In this document: positions 7,543 to 17,151 of the stretch, in pieces
Layout of the letters: the number at the start of each line of letters is the position of its first letter
Position numbering within the stretch: the first letter of the stretch is position 1
Assembly (NCBI RefSeq): GCF_019218635.1
Contig: NZ_JAHUZB010000004.1
Coordinates: 401,352-465,351 of the forward strand
Direction of reading: 5' to 3'
DNA: 64,000 nucleotides
Source: Enterococcus alishanensis
Lineage (GTDB): Bacteria > Bacillota > Bacilli > Lactobacillales > Enterococcaceae
Position numbers and translations under genes: made by a program
Notes under the pieces: model-generated
What the model was told of the DNA's origin: nothing
The model's input: the letters and a program-made list of their open reading frames with translations, nothing else
Databases searched by the model: none

Positions 7543-9267
7543 TTATTTTGTCCATTCAGCAACTTTATCACTGTTGGCTTTAATCCAATCTTGTGCAGCT
7601 GCTTGCGGATCTTTACCATCACGAACGGCTAGCATCACGCTTTCCATGTCGTCAGTCGTCCAATCAAATTTATCTAAAATATCATAGACTTCTTTGTTAT
7701 CCTCTTCTAAACCTTTACGAGTCATTGTATGGATGGACTCAACATCACCAAAGCTTCCTTCAGGATCTTCTAGATATTTCAAATCATATTCTTGGAACAT
7801 CCAGTGAGGTGTCCAGCCCGTTACAATAATTTCTTGTTGATTATTGATTGCTTGAGCTAGCGCCGTTGTCATAGCACCTGATGAAGAACTTTCTAGACTC
7901 CAACTTGATAGATTTGAATAATCACTCAAGGCTTTTTCAGTTGAGTTCATAATCCCGGCACCTGGTTCAATTCCGGTAATGGTTTGTCCAGCTTGATCAG
8001 TTAAATCACTAATCGAATTGACGTCCATATATTCTGGCACAACTAAGCCTGTTTTTGCCCCTTCTAAGTTAGGACCTAAATCAACTAAGTTTTCTTTGTA
8101 TTTTTCATATTGCGACGCATGAGTCGTCGGTAGCCAAGCAGAAACTAATGCATCTGATTCTCCATTGGCAACAGATTCCCACATAACTGAATTATCTAAC
8201 GGTGTCGCGTTAACGGTATATCCTTGATCTCTTAAGACTTGGGCAATCACATTGGTTGAAGCAACTTCAGAATCCCATTCTACATAAGCCAAGTTTACTG
8301 TTCCTTTTGAGGTGTTTTGAGCATTATTGTAAACCACACCACCAATTGAAGAAACAATTAATACAGCTGCCATTGCTAAAATCCCAGCTTTTTTCTTTTT
8401 AGACATTGGTTGCGCTGATTTTTCAGTTTTTGGTCGGTTTAAGTTTTGTGTGAAACGGTCAATAATAATCGCTAAAATAACCAATGCTAAACCATTAACA
8501 AAACCATTACCTACTTGTGAACGTTGTAAAGCTGACAAGACGCCGCGACCCAAACCAGGTGCACCGATCATTGAAGCTGTTACTACCATTGATAAAGCTA
8601 ACATTGTTGTTTGGTTGATTCCGGCTAAAATAGTTCCTTTAGCTAATGGTAATTCTAATTTAAATAATTTTTGTTTAGCAGTACCACCAAATGAATCAGA
8701 TGCTTCGACTAATTCAGTTGGAATTTGACGAATCCCTAAATTAGTAAAACGTACGGTCGGTGGTAAAGCGAAAATTACTGAGGCAAATACCCCTGGCACC
8801 ATCCCAATTCCGAAGAAAGCAACGGCTGGAATCAAATAAACGAAACCAGGCATTGTTTGCATGAAATCTAGAATCGGCGTAATGATACTTTTTGCTCGAT
8901 CACTTTTAGCCATCCAAATTCCTAATGGTACCCCGATAATAATTGAAATCACACTAGATAATACAACTAGCGTAATCGTACTCATCAAGTCCGGCCATAA
9001 GCCTTGATTATAAATAAAGAGTAAACCAATTAACGTAAAGAAAGTCAGACCCCATTTTTTATTTGAGATCATAAATGCGGCAATCGTCAAAATTACAATG
9101 AATAGTAAAGCAGGAATACCTGTTAATAAAGCAGTCATGCCATCCATGATAAATTGACCGATACTTTGTAAAACTGAGAATAAGCCAGAAAAAGTACTGG
9201 TTAACCAACTAGTAAAGTTTTCTACCCAATCAGCAACTGGCAAACTATTTGTTAAAAAATTATTCAT
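7543..9267 (-). CDS. opuAB: Glycine betaine ABC transporter permease/substrate-binding fusion
   Basis: This 574-residue protein joins a membrane permease (about residues 1-290, six or more helices, with the EAA-type loop around [20 protein letters not shown]) to an extracellular OpuAC-type binding domain (about 325-574, beginning [15 protein letters not shown]), with a linking helix near 300-322. This is the OpuABC/BusAB architecture of enterococci and lactococci, importing glycine betaine or proline betaine. Aromatic residues expected for the betaine cage are present (W in AYVEWDS and GWTPHW). The start at 9267 overlaps the ATPase stop (ATGAATAA) and follows GAGGTGG, so translation is coupled. 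Confidence 0.9.
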   Translation of the reverse strand: MNNFLTNSLPVADWVENFTSWLTSTFSGLFSVLQSIGQFIMDGMTALLTGIPALLFIVILTIAAFMISNKKWGLTFFTLIGLLFIYNQGLWPDLMSTITLVVLSSVISIIIGVPLGIWMAKSDRAKSIITPILDFMQTMPGFVYLIPAVAFFGIGMVPGVFASVIFALPPTVRFTNLGIRQIPTELVEASDSFGGTAKQKLFKLELPLAKGTILAGINQTTMLALSMVVTASMIGAPGLGRGVLSALQRSQVGNGFVNGLALVILAIIIDRFTQNLNRPKTEKSAQPMSKKKKAGILAMAAVLIVSSIGGVVYNNAQNTSKGTVNLAYVEWDSEVASTNVIAQVLRDQGYTVNATPLDNSVMWESVANGESDALVSAWLPTTHASQYEKYKENLVDLGPNLEGAKTGLVVPEYMDVNSISDLTDQAGQTITGIEPGAGIMNSTEKALSDYSNLSSWSLESSSSGAMTTALAQAINNQQEIIVTGWTPHWMFQEYDLKYLEDPEGSFGDVESIHTMTRKGLEEDNKEVYDILDKFDWTTDDMESVMLAVRDGKDPQAAAQDWIKANSDKVAEWTK

Positions 9268-10465
9268 TGATTGCCACCTCTTCTTCCTCGTGCTCACCAG
9301 CTAATGCTTCGATTACACTCCCGCGAATGACTACGCCAATTAATTTATCATCATCGTCAACTACCGCAAGTGGTGCCGGTGAGTCAAAAATCAGATTGAA
9401 AATATCTGTAACCAGCATATCTGGTTTAATTTTTCTAACATTTTTGTCTAGTACTTCTTTTAAAGTAAGACTGTTCTTACGAGCTTCCGAAGCAGCTTCT
9501 GCTGTCAAGCTACCTTTTAGTTTACGTTTACGGTCTACCGCCAGCAACATACTGACTTCTTCTTTCCGCATCCGATTTAAGGCAACATTTGGTCCATCGA
9601 CTTCAATATTTGTTGTCAAAGCAGGTACCATAATGTTTTGTGCCGTTAAGACTTTCGAGCGATCCACATCTTCAACGAAATCACGAACATATTGATTAGC
9701 AGGGTTAGTCAAGAATTCTTCTCCCGTACCAATTTGCATAATCTGTCCATCCTTCATCAAAGCAATCCGATCACCTAAACGCAATGCTTCATTTAAATCA
9801 TGGGTAATGAAAATAATTGTTTTTTGGACACTTGCTTGTAAATCCAATAACTCGTCTTGCATTTCTCGACGGATTAACGGATCCAACGCAGAAAAAGCTT
9901 CATCCATTAACAAAACTTCTGGATCATTTGCTAATGCTCGCGCTAAACCAACCCGCTGTTGCATCCCACCGGATAATTGATTTGGATATTGATCTTTAAA
10001 TGAAAGCAGTCCAGAATTTTCTAAAGCTTTTTCTGCCTTTGCTTGTCGTTCTTCTTTTGACACACCGCGAACTTCTAAACCATATTCAGTATTTTCCAAA
10101 ATAGTTCGATGTGGAAATAGACCAAAGTTCTGGAAAACCATGTTAATTTTGTGGCGACGAACTTCCCGCAGTTCATCTTTATTCATCTTAGCAATATCTT
10201 CGCCATCAATATAAATTTCACCTGAAGTTGGATCAATCAGACGGTTCAATAGACGAATCATGGTAGATTTCCCACTACCGGAAAGTCCCATCACAACGAA
10301 AATTTCTCCTTCGTTGACTTCAAAACTAGCGTCATAAACCCCAACCGTTGCGCCGGTTTTTTCTAATATTTCTGTTTTGCTTTTATTTTCTTTAATCATC
10401 GCTAAAGCTTGTTGCTGCTTTTTACCGAAGATTTTGGTTAAATGTTCAACCTTTACTTTACTCAC
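9260..10465 (-). CDS. opuAA: Glycine betaine ABC transporter ATPase with CBS pair
   Basis: This 401-residue ATPase energises OpuAB. Walker A is GLSGSGKST (about 60-68), the signature is [15 protein letters not shown], Walker B is [12 protein letters not shown] and the switch is ITHD. Residues from about 270 form a tandem CBS module; in lactococcal OpuA this region senses ionic strength and c-di-AMP. Translation starts with GTG (10463-10465) behind AAGGAGG. It is the first gene of the operon, whose promoter is boxed by an inverted repeat expected to bind BusR. Confidence 0.92.
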   Translation of the reverse strand: MSKVKVEHLTKIFGKKQQQALAMIKENKSKTEILEKTGATVGVYDASFEVNEGEIFVVMGLSGSGKSTMIRLLNRLIDPTSGEIYIDGEDIAKMNKDELREVRRHKINMVFQNFGLFPHRTILENTEYGLEVRGVSKEERQAKAEKALENSGLLSFKDQYPNQLSGGMQQRVGLARALANDPEVLLMDEAFSALDPLIRREMQDELLDLQASVQKTIIFITHDLNEALRLGDRIALMKDGQIMQIGTGEEFLTNPANQYVRDFVEDVDRSKVLTAQNIMVPALTTNIEVDGPNVALNRMRKEEVSMLLAVDRKRKLKGSLTAEAASEARKNSLTLKEVLDKNVRKIKPDMLVTDIFNLIFDSPAPLAVVDDDDKLIGVVIRGSVIEALAGEHEEEEVAINE

Positions 10466-10516
10466 TTGTAAGTTCCTCCTTGTTTTTTCTTCGTTTCAAT
10501 TCCCTCGAAACGATAA

Positions 10517-10561
10517 AAAAGTGACCATATCATACTAACATCGTGTGTTCACTTTTGTCAA
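10517..10561 (-). promoter_or_regulatory. opuA promoter with BusR-like operator
   Basis: On the minus strand TTGACA (10556-10561) and TAGTAT (10532-10537) are 18 bp apart. The promoter is framed by the inverted repeat AAAAGTGACC (10517-10526) and GTTCACTTTT (10547-10556), arms 20 bp apart. Long-spaced AGTGA arms match the architecture described for BusR operators, where a tetramer bridges two half sites. Binding would cover both promoter elements. Confidence 0.7.
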
Positions 10562-10593
10562 AAAGAAACTTTCAAAAATTTTCATGAATAATA

Positions 10594-10633
10594 AAAAGAC
10601 CATGAAAATACTACCTCAATTTCATGGTCTTTT
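10594..10633 (-). terminator. Terminator of busR, possibly bidirectional
   Basis: A 14-bp perfect stem AAAAGACCATGAAA/TTTCATGGTCTTTT with a 12-base loop lies just after the busR stop. T-rich arms on both sides suggest bidirectional action. Confidence 0.8.
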
Positions 10634-10635
10634 GT

Positions 10636-11271
10636 TTATTTATCAGGATAAAACAAATTTTGCATCCGTTGGAAACCTAATTCATTGCCGACAAAAAATA
10701 AAATATTTCCAACTTCTAATTTCGCATATGGTCCCGGAGATAGCACCAAATTGTCGCCTTTTTGCAATGCGACAATAGTGGCGCCCGTCTCGTGCCAAAT
10801 ATTTAATTGATTGATCGTTTGACCTAAAAGTTGCGCATTTTCAGTTAAAGTGAGCTCATAAGGAACAAAGGGGGCCGAATGGTGAACCCGTTTTGTTTTG
10901 GCAACCAACTGGTTCAATTTTTGACTAATATCGTCTAGTTCGTTTCGTTGACGTTGAATACTCGACACTATTTCATTTTTGATTTCTTGAATTGATTGGA
11001 CGTCTTGGTACTGTTCATAATATGCTTGTGCTTTTTCCTTGGATAAGACATAAGCACCGCTGCCATGCCGAACTTCCATAATCCCTAAATCAACTAACAC
11101 ATTAATTGCTTTTCGAGCTGTTTCTGGTGAAACATTAAAGTTGCTAGCTAAAGTTGAACGAGCATGGATTTTTTCTCCTACTCGATAGCGATCTTCAGCG
11201 ATACGTTCAGCAATTTCAACCGCTACTTGCTGATAACGCGGTAAGGAAACTGTTTTTTTATTGGATTCCAT
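10636..11271 (-). CDS. busR: GntR-family repressor with RCK_C domain, BusR-like
   Basis: This 211-residue protein has an N-terminal GntR-type winged helix (RYQQVAVEIAERI, then SPETARKAINVLVDLGIMEVRHGSG), a coiled-coil near residues 85-120, and a C-terminal RCK_C/TrkA-C domain (about 130-211, ending in GNILFFVGNELGFQRMQNLF). This combination is diagnostic of BusR, which represses busA/opuA and is activated for DNA binding by c-di-AMP. It lies directly upstream of opuA on the same strand but has its own terminator. GAAGGA precedes the ATG. Function is strongly supported by fusion type, neighbour and operator. Confidence 0.88.
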   Translation of the reverse strand: MESNKKTVSLPRYQQVAVEIAERIAEDRYRVGEKIHARSTLASNFNVSPETARKAINVLVDLGIMEVRHGSGAYVLSKEKAQAYYEQYQDVQSIQEIKNEIVSSIQRQRNELDDISQKLNQLVAKTKRVHHSAPFVPYELTLTENAQLLGQTINQLNIWHETGATIVALQKGDNLVLSPGPYAKLEVGNILFFVGNELGFQRMQNLFYPDK

Positions 11272-11471
11272 TTGCTACATTCCTTCAAGTTATTTTTTTT
11301 AGCATAGCACAAAATTTACTAAAAGGTGATGAAAAGATTTTTATTAAAATGAATTTGTTAGTGTTTTTTTTAAGAGAAATGTCTAAAAATTAGTCGGATA
11401 ATGAACTTATTATTAGTTTTTTTCCACTACATTCGCTATGCTGAATCAGGAATTTTTGAAGGAGTGAGTAT

Positions 11472-12653
11472 ATGCACTATTTTGTAGGATTAATTGGTTT
11501 TATTATAGTTTTACTGGTTGCGTTTAGCATGAGTAGTCAACGTCAAAATATAGCTTTTAAACGTGTTATTTTTATGCTGGTTTTGCAGTTTATTTTGGGT
11601 TTTATATTATTGCGGACGTCTGTTGGTACAGTAATTGTTTCGGCCTTAGCAGCAGTATTTGATGCATTATTAAAATTTGCTGCCTCAGGTGTCGCTTTTG
11701 TTTTTAGTGGGATCGCTAATAAAGGCAGTGCACCATTTTTCTTAAATGTTTTAATGCCGATTGTTTTTATTTCTGCCATCATCGGTATCTTGCGCTACAT
11801 CAAAATTTTACCATTATTTATGAAGGGCGTTGGACTAGCTTTAAGTAAAATAAACGGCTTAGGTAAATTAGAATCCTATAATGGCGTGGCTTCAGCCATT
11901 TTAGGACAGTCTGAGGTTTTTATTTCGATCAAAAAAGAGCTACCTCATTTGAGTGAACAACGAATTACTACTATGAGTATTTCGGCCATGTCGACAGTTT
12001 CAATGTCAATTGTAGGTTCTTACATGGCTTTATTACAGCCTCGTTATGTTATTACTGCATTAGTTTTAAATCTTTTTGGCGGTTATATTATTTCAGCAAT
12101 CGTAAATCCTTATAAACTTTCGGAAACAGAAGATTTATTAGCGATTGAAGAAGATCAAAAACAAACCTTCTTCCAAATGCTGGGAGAATACATTTTGGAT
12201 GGTTTTCACGTGGCTATTACTGTTGCCGCCATGCTGATTGGTTTTGTAGCTTTGATTGCGATGATTAATTTTATTTTTGCTAAAGTAACAGGCTTAAGTT
12301 TTCAAGAGATTTTAGGCTATATTTTTGCTCCATTGGCTTTTCTCAGTGGTATTTCGCGGAATGAAGCGGTGAGTGCTGGTAGCTTAATGGCGACTAAATT
12401 AGTCACAAACGAATTTGTTGCTATGACAGAATTAGCTAAAGGCAACTTTCATTTTTCTGGCCGTACAACGGCGATTGTTTCTGTCTTTTTAGTCTCATTC
12501 GCAAATTTTTCTTCAATTGGAATTATTTCTGGTGCCATGAAAGGTTTGAACGAGGAAAAAGGCAATTTAGTCGCCAAACACGGATTGAAAATTTTATTAA
12601 GTGCTACCTTGGTTAGTTTTTTAAGCGGCATTATTACTGGATTGATTTATTAA
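11472..12653 (+). CDS. nupC: Concentrative nucleoside transporter (NupC/CNT family)
   Basis: This 393-residue polytopic membrane protein imports nucleosides with protons or sodium. It shows the CNT core: GLGKLESYNGVASAILGQSE near residue 135 (the G-Q-SE substrate loop), the conserved SxSAMSTVSMSIVGSYM segment, and the later ISRNEAVSAGSLMATKL with its N-E pair. About ten helices are visible and length is standard. GAAGGAG lies upstream of the ATG. It stands alone, followed by a short hairpin ATTCTCCCA/TGGGAGAAT (12658-12679) without a clear T-run. Uridine or cytidine preference cannot be read from the sequence. Confidence 0.88.
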   Translation: MHYFVGLIGFIIVLLVAFSMSSQRQNIAFKRVIFMLVLQFILGFILLRTSVGTVIVSALAAVFDALLKFAASGVAFVFSGIANKGSAPFFLNVLMPIVFISAIIGILRYIKILPLFMKGVGLALSKINGLGKLESYNGVASAILGQSEVFISIKKELPHLSEQRITTMSISAMSTVSMSIVGSYMALLQPRYVITALVLNLFGGYIISAIVNPYKLSETEDLLAIEEDQKQTFFQMLGEYILDGFHVAITVAAMLIGFVALIAMINFIFAKVTGLSFQEILGYIFAPLAFLSGISRNEAVSAGSLMATKLVTNEFVAMTELAKGNFHFSGRTTAIVSVFLVSFANFSSIGIISGAMKGLNEEKGNLVAKHGLKILLSATLVSFLSGIITGLIY

Positions 12654-12747
12654 ACCATTCTCCCATATCTGGGAGAATATCTCTTACATCTAAAAATCAT
12701 AGTAAAATATCTTTATAACTGATGAAAAATCAGAAAATAAGGAGTAC

Positions 12748-13527
12748 ATGATGATTAAAAAAATAAAAATAACACCTGAACTTAGGCAATTTTTATTATC
12801 AAAGAAAATTTATTTTGCAGTCAATCGTCAGGATGGTTTAGCTGATAATTGTATTTTAACCATTGATGATTCAACTATTTTAGAAAACAATTGCTTATAC
12901 ACAGTATCGTCTTTTGATAAAACTTTGCCTACTATCGGTACACATAGTTATTCTGCTACTATGTTTCCAACACAGTCACAAATTGGACGTTATTGCTCTA
13001 TCGCCTCAGATATTTCATTTATGTCAGCTCAACATCCATTAGATCGTTTTACCACCTCGTCTGTTATGATCTCTGGTACAAGTGTGTCAGACTCTTTCGG
13101 TTTTTCTGATGCCTGTCAAATCGGTGGATTCAAACAAGTCCCGTACGATCAGCAAATGAATGATGGAATTATTCTTGGAAACGATGTTTGGTTAGGACAA
13201 GAAGTTTTGTTCAAAAAAAATATAAAGGTTGGTGATGGTGCAGTTGTTGGTGCTCGTTCAATTGTCACTAAGGATGTACCACCTTACGCTATTGTTGCAG
13301 GTTCGCCGGCAAAAATTATTCGTTATCGGTATCCCTTTAAAATTATTGAACAATTATTAATCTTAAAGTGGTGGAATTATCCTGTTTGGAAATTTTCTAG
13401 CATTACAGCTGATGAACAGATTGAATCTTTTATTGATAAATTACAACATAAGATTATTACCGGAGAAATTAGTGAATATCATCCGGAAATAGTCACGGCA
13501 GAGGATATGTCAAACTATACAGATTAA
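12748..13527 (+). CDS. CatB-like hexapeptide O-acetyltransferase
   Basis: This 259-residue left-handed beta-helix acetyltransferase has hexapeptide turns (IGTHSYSATMFPTQSQIGRYCSIA, then GIILGNDVWLGQEVLF and VGDGAVVGARSIVTKDVPPYAIVAGSPAKIIRYRY). His in MSAQHPLDRF is the expected catalytic base. The family includes xenobiotic (chloramphenicol CatB, streptogramin Vat) and sugar acetyltransferases; the long N-terminus here and lack of the Vat-type loop favour a polysaccharide or unknown acceptor. AAGGAG precedes two adjacent ATGs (12748 and 12751). It appears monocistronic and converges on the transketolase genes with a shared terminator. Confidence 0.82.
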   Translation: MMIKKIKITPELRQFLLSKKIYFAVNRQDGLADNCILTIDDSTILENNCLYTVSSFDKTLPTIGTHSYSATMFPTQSQIGRYCSIASDISFMSAQHPLDRFTTSSVMISGTSVSDSFGFSDACQIGGFKQVPYDQQMNDGIILGNDVWLGQEVLFKKNIKVGDGAVVGARSIVTKDVPPYAIVAGSPAKIIRYRYPFKIIEQLLILKWWNYPVWKFSSITADEQIESFIDKLQHKIITGEISEYHPEIVTAEDMSNYTD

Positions 13528-13608
13528 AAAACGATGAACTGAGGAAGTAATCCAAAAGTTAGTTATGCCAACTTTTAGGAAGCCTTCCACAGTTCATCGC
13601 TTCGTTTT
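13526..13608. terminator. Bidirectional terminator between acetyltransferase and transketolase genes
   Basis: The outer stem CGATGAACTG/CAGTTCATCG (13532-13541 and 13590-13599) extends through GGAAG/CTTCC and a nested AAAAGTT/AACTTTT stem. A-runs on the left and T-runs on the right serve both convergent transcripts. Confidence 0.8.
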
Positions 13609-14564
13609 TATTTAATAAAGTTTTTCAAACGCTCTAGCATTGTTTCAGTTGTTAAACCAAATTCTTTTTGCAAGAATTCAGGTGTACCAACTTGTCCAAA
13701 ACGATTATCAACCCCGATACGTTTAAGTGGGACTGCAATACCATTTTCAGCAATTACTTCTGCTACGGCACTACCTAAACCACCAATAATCGAATGATTT
13801 TCAATCGTAATCACGCCTTTTTTACCAATCAAACGTTCCAACAATAATTCTTCATCTAAAGGTTTGATTGTAAACATATCAATCACATCTACCATTACGA
13901 CTTTATCTGCTAATTGATCAGCAATCTCTAATACTTCTGAAACTAATTGACCAGCTGCAACGATTAAATAATCTGAGCCTTCTCGTAAAAGATTTCCTTT
14001 CCCAATTTCAAAGGTTGAACCTGCTTGATAAACATTTTTAACACCTTTACGATTACCGCGAACATAATGGACGCCAGTCATTTTGCTAAATTCTTTAATA
14101 ATCCAATCTAACTGAACTTCATCAGCTCCATCACAAATCACTACATCGGGAATCGAGCGAAGTAAGGCCATATCTTCCCAAGTTGTATGCGTACCGCCAT
14201 TGTGTCCAGCTGCAAAGCCAGGATCTGAACCAAAAATATTAATCGTATTTTTAGAATAAGCACCTGATAGATAAATTTGATCTAACACACGTCTGGTAGC
14301 AAATGGACCAAAGGTATGAATGAATGGCGTAAAGCCTGCTAAGTTTAAACCGGCAGCCACACCAACCATATTGGCTTCAGCAATTCCCACATTAATAAAA
14401 CGATTAGGATGCGTTTTTGCGATATCAGTCCACTTACTTGCGCCACCAAGATCAGCATCTAAAGCAATTACTTGATCATTTTCAGCCATAACGTCTTTTA
14501 GAGCATCTACAACGGTTGCGCGTAGTTCTTTACCTACTTTTTTATCATCAGTTAATGTAAACAT
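13608..14564 (-). CDS. Transketolase, C-terminal subunit
   Basis: This 318-residue protein has the pyrimidine-binding and C-terminal domains of transketolase (NRFINVGIAEANMVGVAAG, GSDPGFAAGHNGGTH, then VVMVDVIDMFTIKPLD). It needs the N-terminal subunit at 14565 for thiamine diphosphate binding. Split transketolases of this kind occur in sugar-acid and pentose operons of Firmicutes and archaea. Its ATG lies immediately before the stop of the partner, and the two form one operon with the ascorbate-type PTS upstream, so the PTS product is probably converted to a ketose phosphate that transketolase uses. Confidence 0.88.
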   Translation of the reverse strand: MFTLTDDKKVGKELRATVVDALKDVMAENDQVIALDADLGGASKWTDIAKTHPNRFINVGIAEANMVGVAAGLNLAGFTPFIHTFGPFATRRVLDQIYLSGAYSKNTINIFGSDPGFAAGHNGGTHTTWEDMALLRSIPDVVICDGADEVQLDWIIKEFSKMTGVHYVRGNRKGVKNVYQAGSTFEIGKGNLLREGSDYLIVAAGQLVSEVLEIADQLADKVVMVDVIDMFTIKPLDEELLLERLIGKKGVITIENHSIIGGLGSAVAEVIAENGIAVPLKRIGVDNRFGQVGTPEFLQKEFGLTTETMLERLKNFIK

Positions 14565-15410
14565 CTAGCCACGCTCCTTTGTTCTTAATACTTCTAAAGC
14601 TTCGTCCGTTGCTTTTTGAATGTCAGCATTATCAAATTTGACTGAATGATTGGCTTCCATTTCTTCGAAGAATGGTACCCCTTGACCTTTAATTGAATCC
14701 AATACGATACAAACTGCTTGATCAGTCACTGTTTTACTAGCGTTGATTGCTTCGTCAATGGCCACTAAGTCATCACCTTTAACTTTTTGTGTCGCAAAAC
14801 CAAAAGCTTGCATTTTTGCTTCAATATCAAATGGATTTAGGATATCTTGGGTTGTACCATCTAATTGTTTTTTGTTTTCATCGATGATAACGATGCAATT
14901 GTTTAATTTAAAATGGGCAATGTATTGGAATGCTTCCCAACATTGACCTTCATTTAATTCGCCATCTCCGACAATTAAATAAACATAATTATCTTTTTGC
15001 TGCATTTTTAAACCAGTCGCTAATCCAGCGGCCACCGAAGTTCCTTGACCTAATGAACCGGTTGTAGCATCTACGCCAGGTGTTTTTGTGCGGTCAGGGT
15101 GAGAAGGTAATTTTGTACCTCCTTCATTTAAAGTACCCAACCAACTCTTGTCAAAAAAACCAACTGCTGAAAGAGTACTATACAATGCTGGACCCGCATG
15201 TCCTTTTGATAAAACTAAACGATCTCGATCTTCCCATTGAGGATTTTTTGGATCAAATTTCATTTGTTTACCGTATAAAACTGCTAATAAATCAGCGATT
15301 GATAACGAGCCACCGATATGACCTGCGCCAACTTTACGAATCGCTTCAATACTGTTGATGCGAATTTCAGCGGCTAAGCGCTCTAATTTGCCAAGCATTT
15401 CTTTCTCCAT
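14565..15410 (-). CDS. Transketolase, N-terminal subunit
   Basis: This protein of about 281 residues carries the thiamine diphosphate/Mg2+ site: GHIGGSLSIADLLAVLY near the start, KGHAGPALYS, and the GDGELNEGQCWEA motif followed by NNCIVIIDENKKQLDG. Start at 15410 is favoured because GGAGGG lies 11 bases upstream; the ATG at 15428 overlaps the PTS stop (TAATG) and is also possible. It pairs with the C-terminal subunit that starts right after its stop. Confidence 0.88.
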   Translation of the reverse strand: MEKEMLGKLERLAAEIRINSIEAIRKVGAGHIGGSLSIADLLAVLYGKQMKFDPKNPQWEDRDRLVLSKGHAGPALYSTLSAVGFFDKSWLGTLNEGGTKLPSHPDRTKTPGVDATTGSLGQGTSVAAGLATGLKMQQKDNYVYLIVGDGELNEGQCWEAFQYIAHFKLNNCIVIIDENKKQLDGTTQDILNPFDIEAKMQAFGFATQKVKGDDLVAIDEAINASKTVTDQAVCIVLDSIKGQGVPFFEEMEANHSVKFDNADIQKATDEALEVLRTKERG

Positions 15411-15427
15411 GCTATGATTTCCCTCCA

Positions 15428-16792
15428 TTATTTAGCTGCTGCTTTTGTGTCTTTGCCTTTGAAAGCAATAGTTAAGCCGATTAAAACAGCTAAAACTGCA
15501 ATGATTCCAGCAATTGCTGCAATTTGTCCGCCAAAGTTAGCTAAGTTTCCTAAGAAAATTCCCGTTACACCATAATCTGTATCTGAGAAGGTTGAACCTT
15601 GGAAGCCAAGATCACCCATAACAGGCATTAATAAAATCGGCATAAAGCTGATGATAATTCCGTGGATAAATGAACCGGCTAATGCGCCACGCAAACCACC
15701 AGTTGCATTTCCATAAACACCGGCTGTCGCACCACAGAAGAAATGAGGGACAACTCCTGGAATAATTACAGTTGTTCCTGCGAAGACCATGATAACTAAA
15801 CTGACAATCCCACCAACGAAACTAGTTAAGAACCCAATTAATACTGCATTTGGTGCATATGGGAAAACAATTGGGCAGTCTAAGGCTGGAATAGAATTTG
15901 GTACTAATTTTTCTGAAATCCCTTTGAAAGCTGGTACGATTTCTGCCAAGATTAAACGAACACCCGCTAAGATAACAAATACACCTGCTGCAAATGAACC
16001 TGCTTGTTGTAATGAATAAATGATGTAGTTAGTGCCATCACTTAAGTTAGTCGTTATATAATCATTTCCGGCAAATAATGCCACAATCACGTAAACAACC
16101 GCCATTGTGATCGTAATACTTACAGTTGAATCTCTTAAGAAAGATAACCCTTTAGGGAAATTAATATCCTCGGTTGATTTTTCTTTGTTACCGACATATT
16201 TACCGATTAAACCACTTAATGCATAACCAAAATTACCTGTATGACCTAACGCCACAGTATCATTTTTAGTAATTTGACGGGTAAACGGTTGAGCGATTGC
16301 TGGGAAAATGGTATTGGCTAAACCTAAAGCTAAACCACCAAATAAAACTAAAGGTACTGTTCCCATACCAGTTACGCTTAAAATTACCGCAATCATACAA
16401 GCCATATATAAAGTTGCGTGACCAGTTAAATAAATGTATTTGAAACGAGTGATGCGGGCGATTAAAATATTGAAAGCCATTCCTGCTAACATAATAAGTG
16501 CTGTATACGTTCCGAATTTAGTCAAAGCTAACGCTACGATGGCTTCATTATTTGGCACAACCCCCTGCATGTTAAAAGCAGCTTGGAACATTTCACCAAA
16601 TGGTGCCAACGATCCCTCAACTACACCAGCGCCGGCAGTTACTACTAAGAAACCAACAAAAGTTTTAATCCCACCTTTAACGGTTGAAGCGATATCTTTC
16701 TTTTGCAGGACATTCCCTAAAATAGCAATCAGTGCTACCAACAAAGCTGGGGTACTGGCGATATCAATTAAAATATCTAAAAATCCATTCAT
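15428..16792 (-). CDS. PTS ascorbate-family EIIC (UlaA/SgaT type)
   Basis: This 454-residue polytopic protein matches the UlaA fold of the PTS ascorbate-galactitol superfamily: TFVGFLVVTAGAGVVEGSLAPF at the N-terminus, MLAGMAFNILIARITRFKYI, and ALGHTGNFGYALSGLIG. About eleven helices are visible and length is typical. It moves and phosphorylates a sugar acid or related sugar with the EIIB at 16870 and the EIIA domain in the regulator at 17151. No ulaD/E/F genes are near, so L-ascorbate is not assured; the transketolase pair instead suggests a product that enters the pentose phosphate pathway. Confidence 0.85.
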   Translation of the reverse strand: MNGFLDILIDIASTPALLVALIAILGNVLQKKDIASTVKGGIKTFVGFLVVTAGAGVVEGSLAPFGEMFQAAFNMQGVVPNNEAIVALALTKFGTYTALIMLAGMAFNILIARITRFKYIYLTGHATLYMACMIAVILSVTGMGTVPLVLFGGLALGLANTIFPAIAQPFTRQITKNDTVALGHTGNFGYALSGLIGKYVGNKEKSTEDINFPKGLSFLRDSTVSITITMAVVYVIVALFAGNDYITTNLSDGTNYIIYSLQQAGSFAAGVFVILAGVRLILAEIVPAFKGISEKLVPNSIPALDCPIVFPYAPNAVLIGFLTSFVGGIVSLVIMVFAGTTVIIPGVVPHFFCGATAGVYGNATGGLRGALAGSFIHGIIISFMPILLMPVMGDLGFQGSTFSDTDYGVTGIFLGNLANFGGQIAAIAGIIAVLAVLIGLTIAFKGKDTKAAAK

Positions 16793-16823
16793 CTTTTTTC
16801 CTCCTAAGTTTGGTTTTTTTCCT

Positions 16824-16861
16824 AAAAAAATAGACTTGGGACTTCTGCCGTCTCAAGCCTA
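16824..16861 (-). terminator. Intra-operon terminator or attenuator between EIIB and EIIC
   Basis: The 12-bp stem with two mismatches (16831-16842 and 16850-16861) is followed by seven T on the minus strand. It lies between co-directional genes of one operon and should reduce EIIC-transketolase transcription relative to regulator and EIIB. Confidence 0.65.
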
Positions 16862-16869
16862 CTTAATTT

Positions 16870-17151
16870 TTAAAGCAAGCCTTTTTCTGTTACTACTTTT
16901 TGAACTTTTTCTTTTAATTCATCCATATCGATGATGCTGTCTAAAACAACAACTTCGCCTAAATGTTGCGCGCTGTCAGCTAAATCACTAGCAACAAAGA
17001 ACACATCTGCCATATCTGGTGACGCACTACCCATGTCAAAGTGAGATACTTCCACACCATCAACACCTAAATCTTTTAATACTGAATTAATATTCATTTC
17101 TACCATAAAACTTGATCCTAATCCGGACCCACAAACTGCTGCAAATTTCAT
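16870..17151 (-). CDS. PTS ascorbate-family EIIB
   Basis: This 93-residue EIIB has the phosphocysteine loop AAVCGSGLGSS (Cys7) at the end of the first beta strand, as in UlaB. It takes phosphate from EIIA and hands it to the sugar in EIIC. It overlaps the upstream regulator stop by one base, showing tight operon structure. Length is standard for UlaB-type proteins. Confidence 0.88.
   Translation of the reverse strand: MKFAAVCGSGLGSSFMVEMNINSVLKDLGVDGVEVSHFDMGSASPDMADVFFVASDLADSAQHLGEVVVLDSIIDMDELKEKVQKVVTEKGLL

Noticed and set aside
15080..15358. A 92-codon plus-strand frame opposite the transketolase gene
   Set aside because: It is the antisense of a well-supported coding gene with no ribosome binding site of its own.
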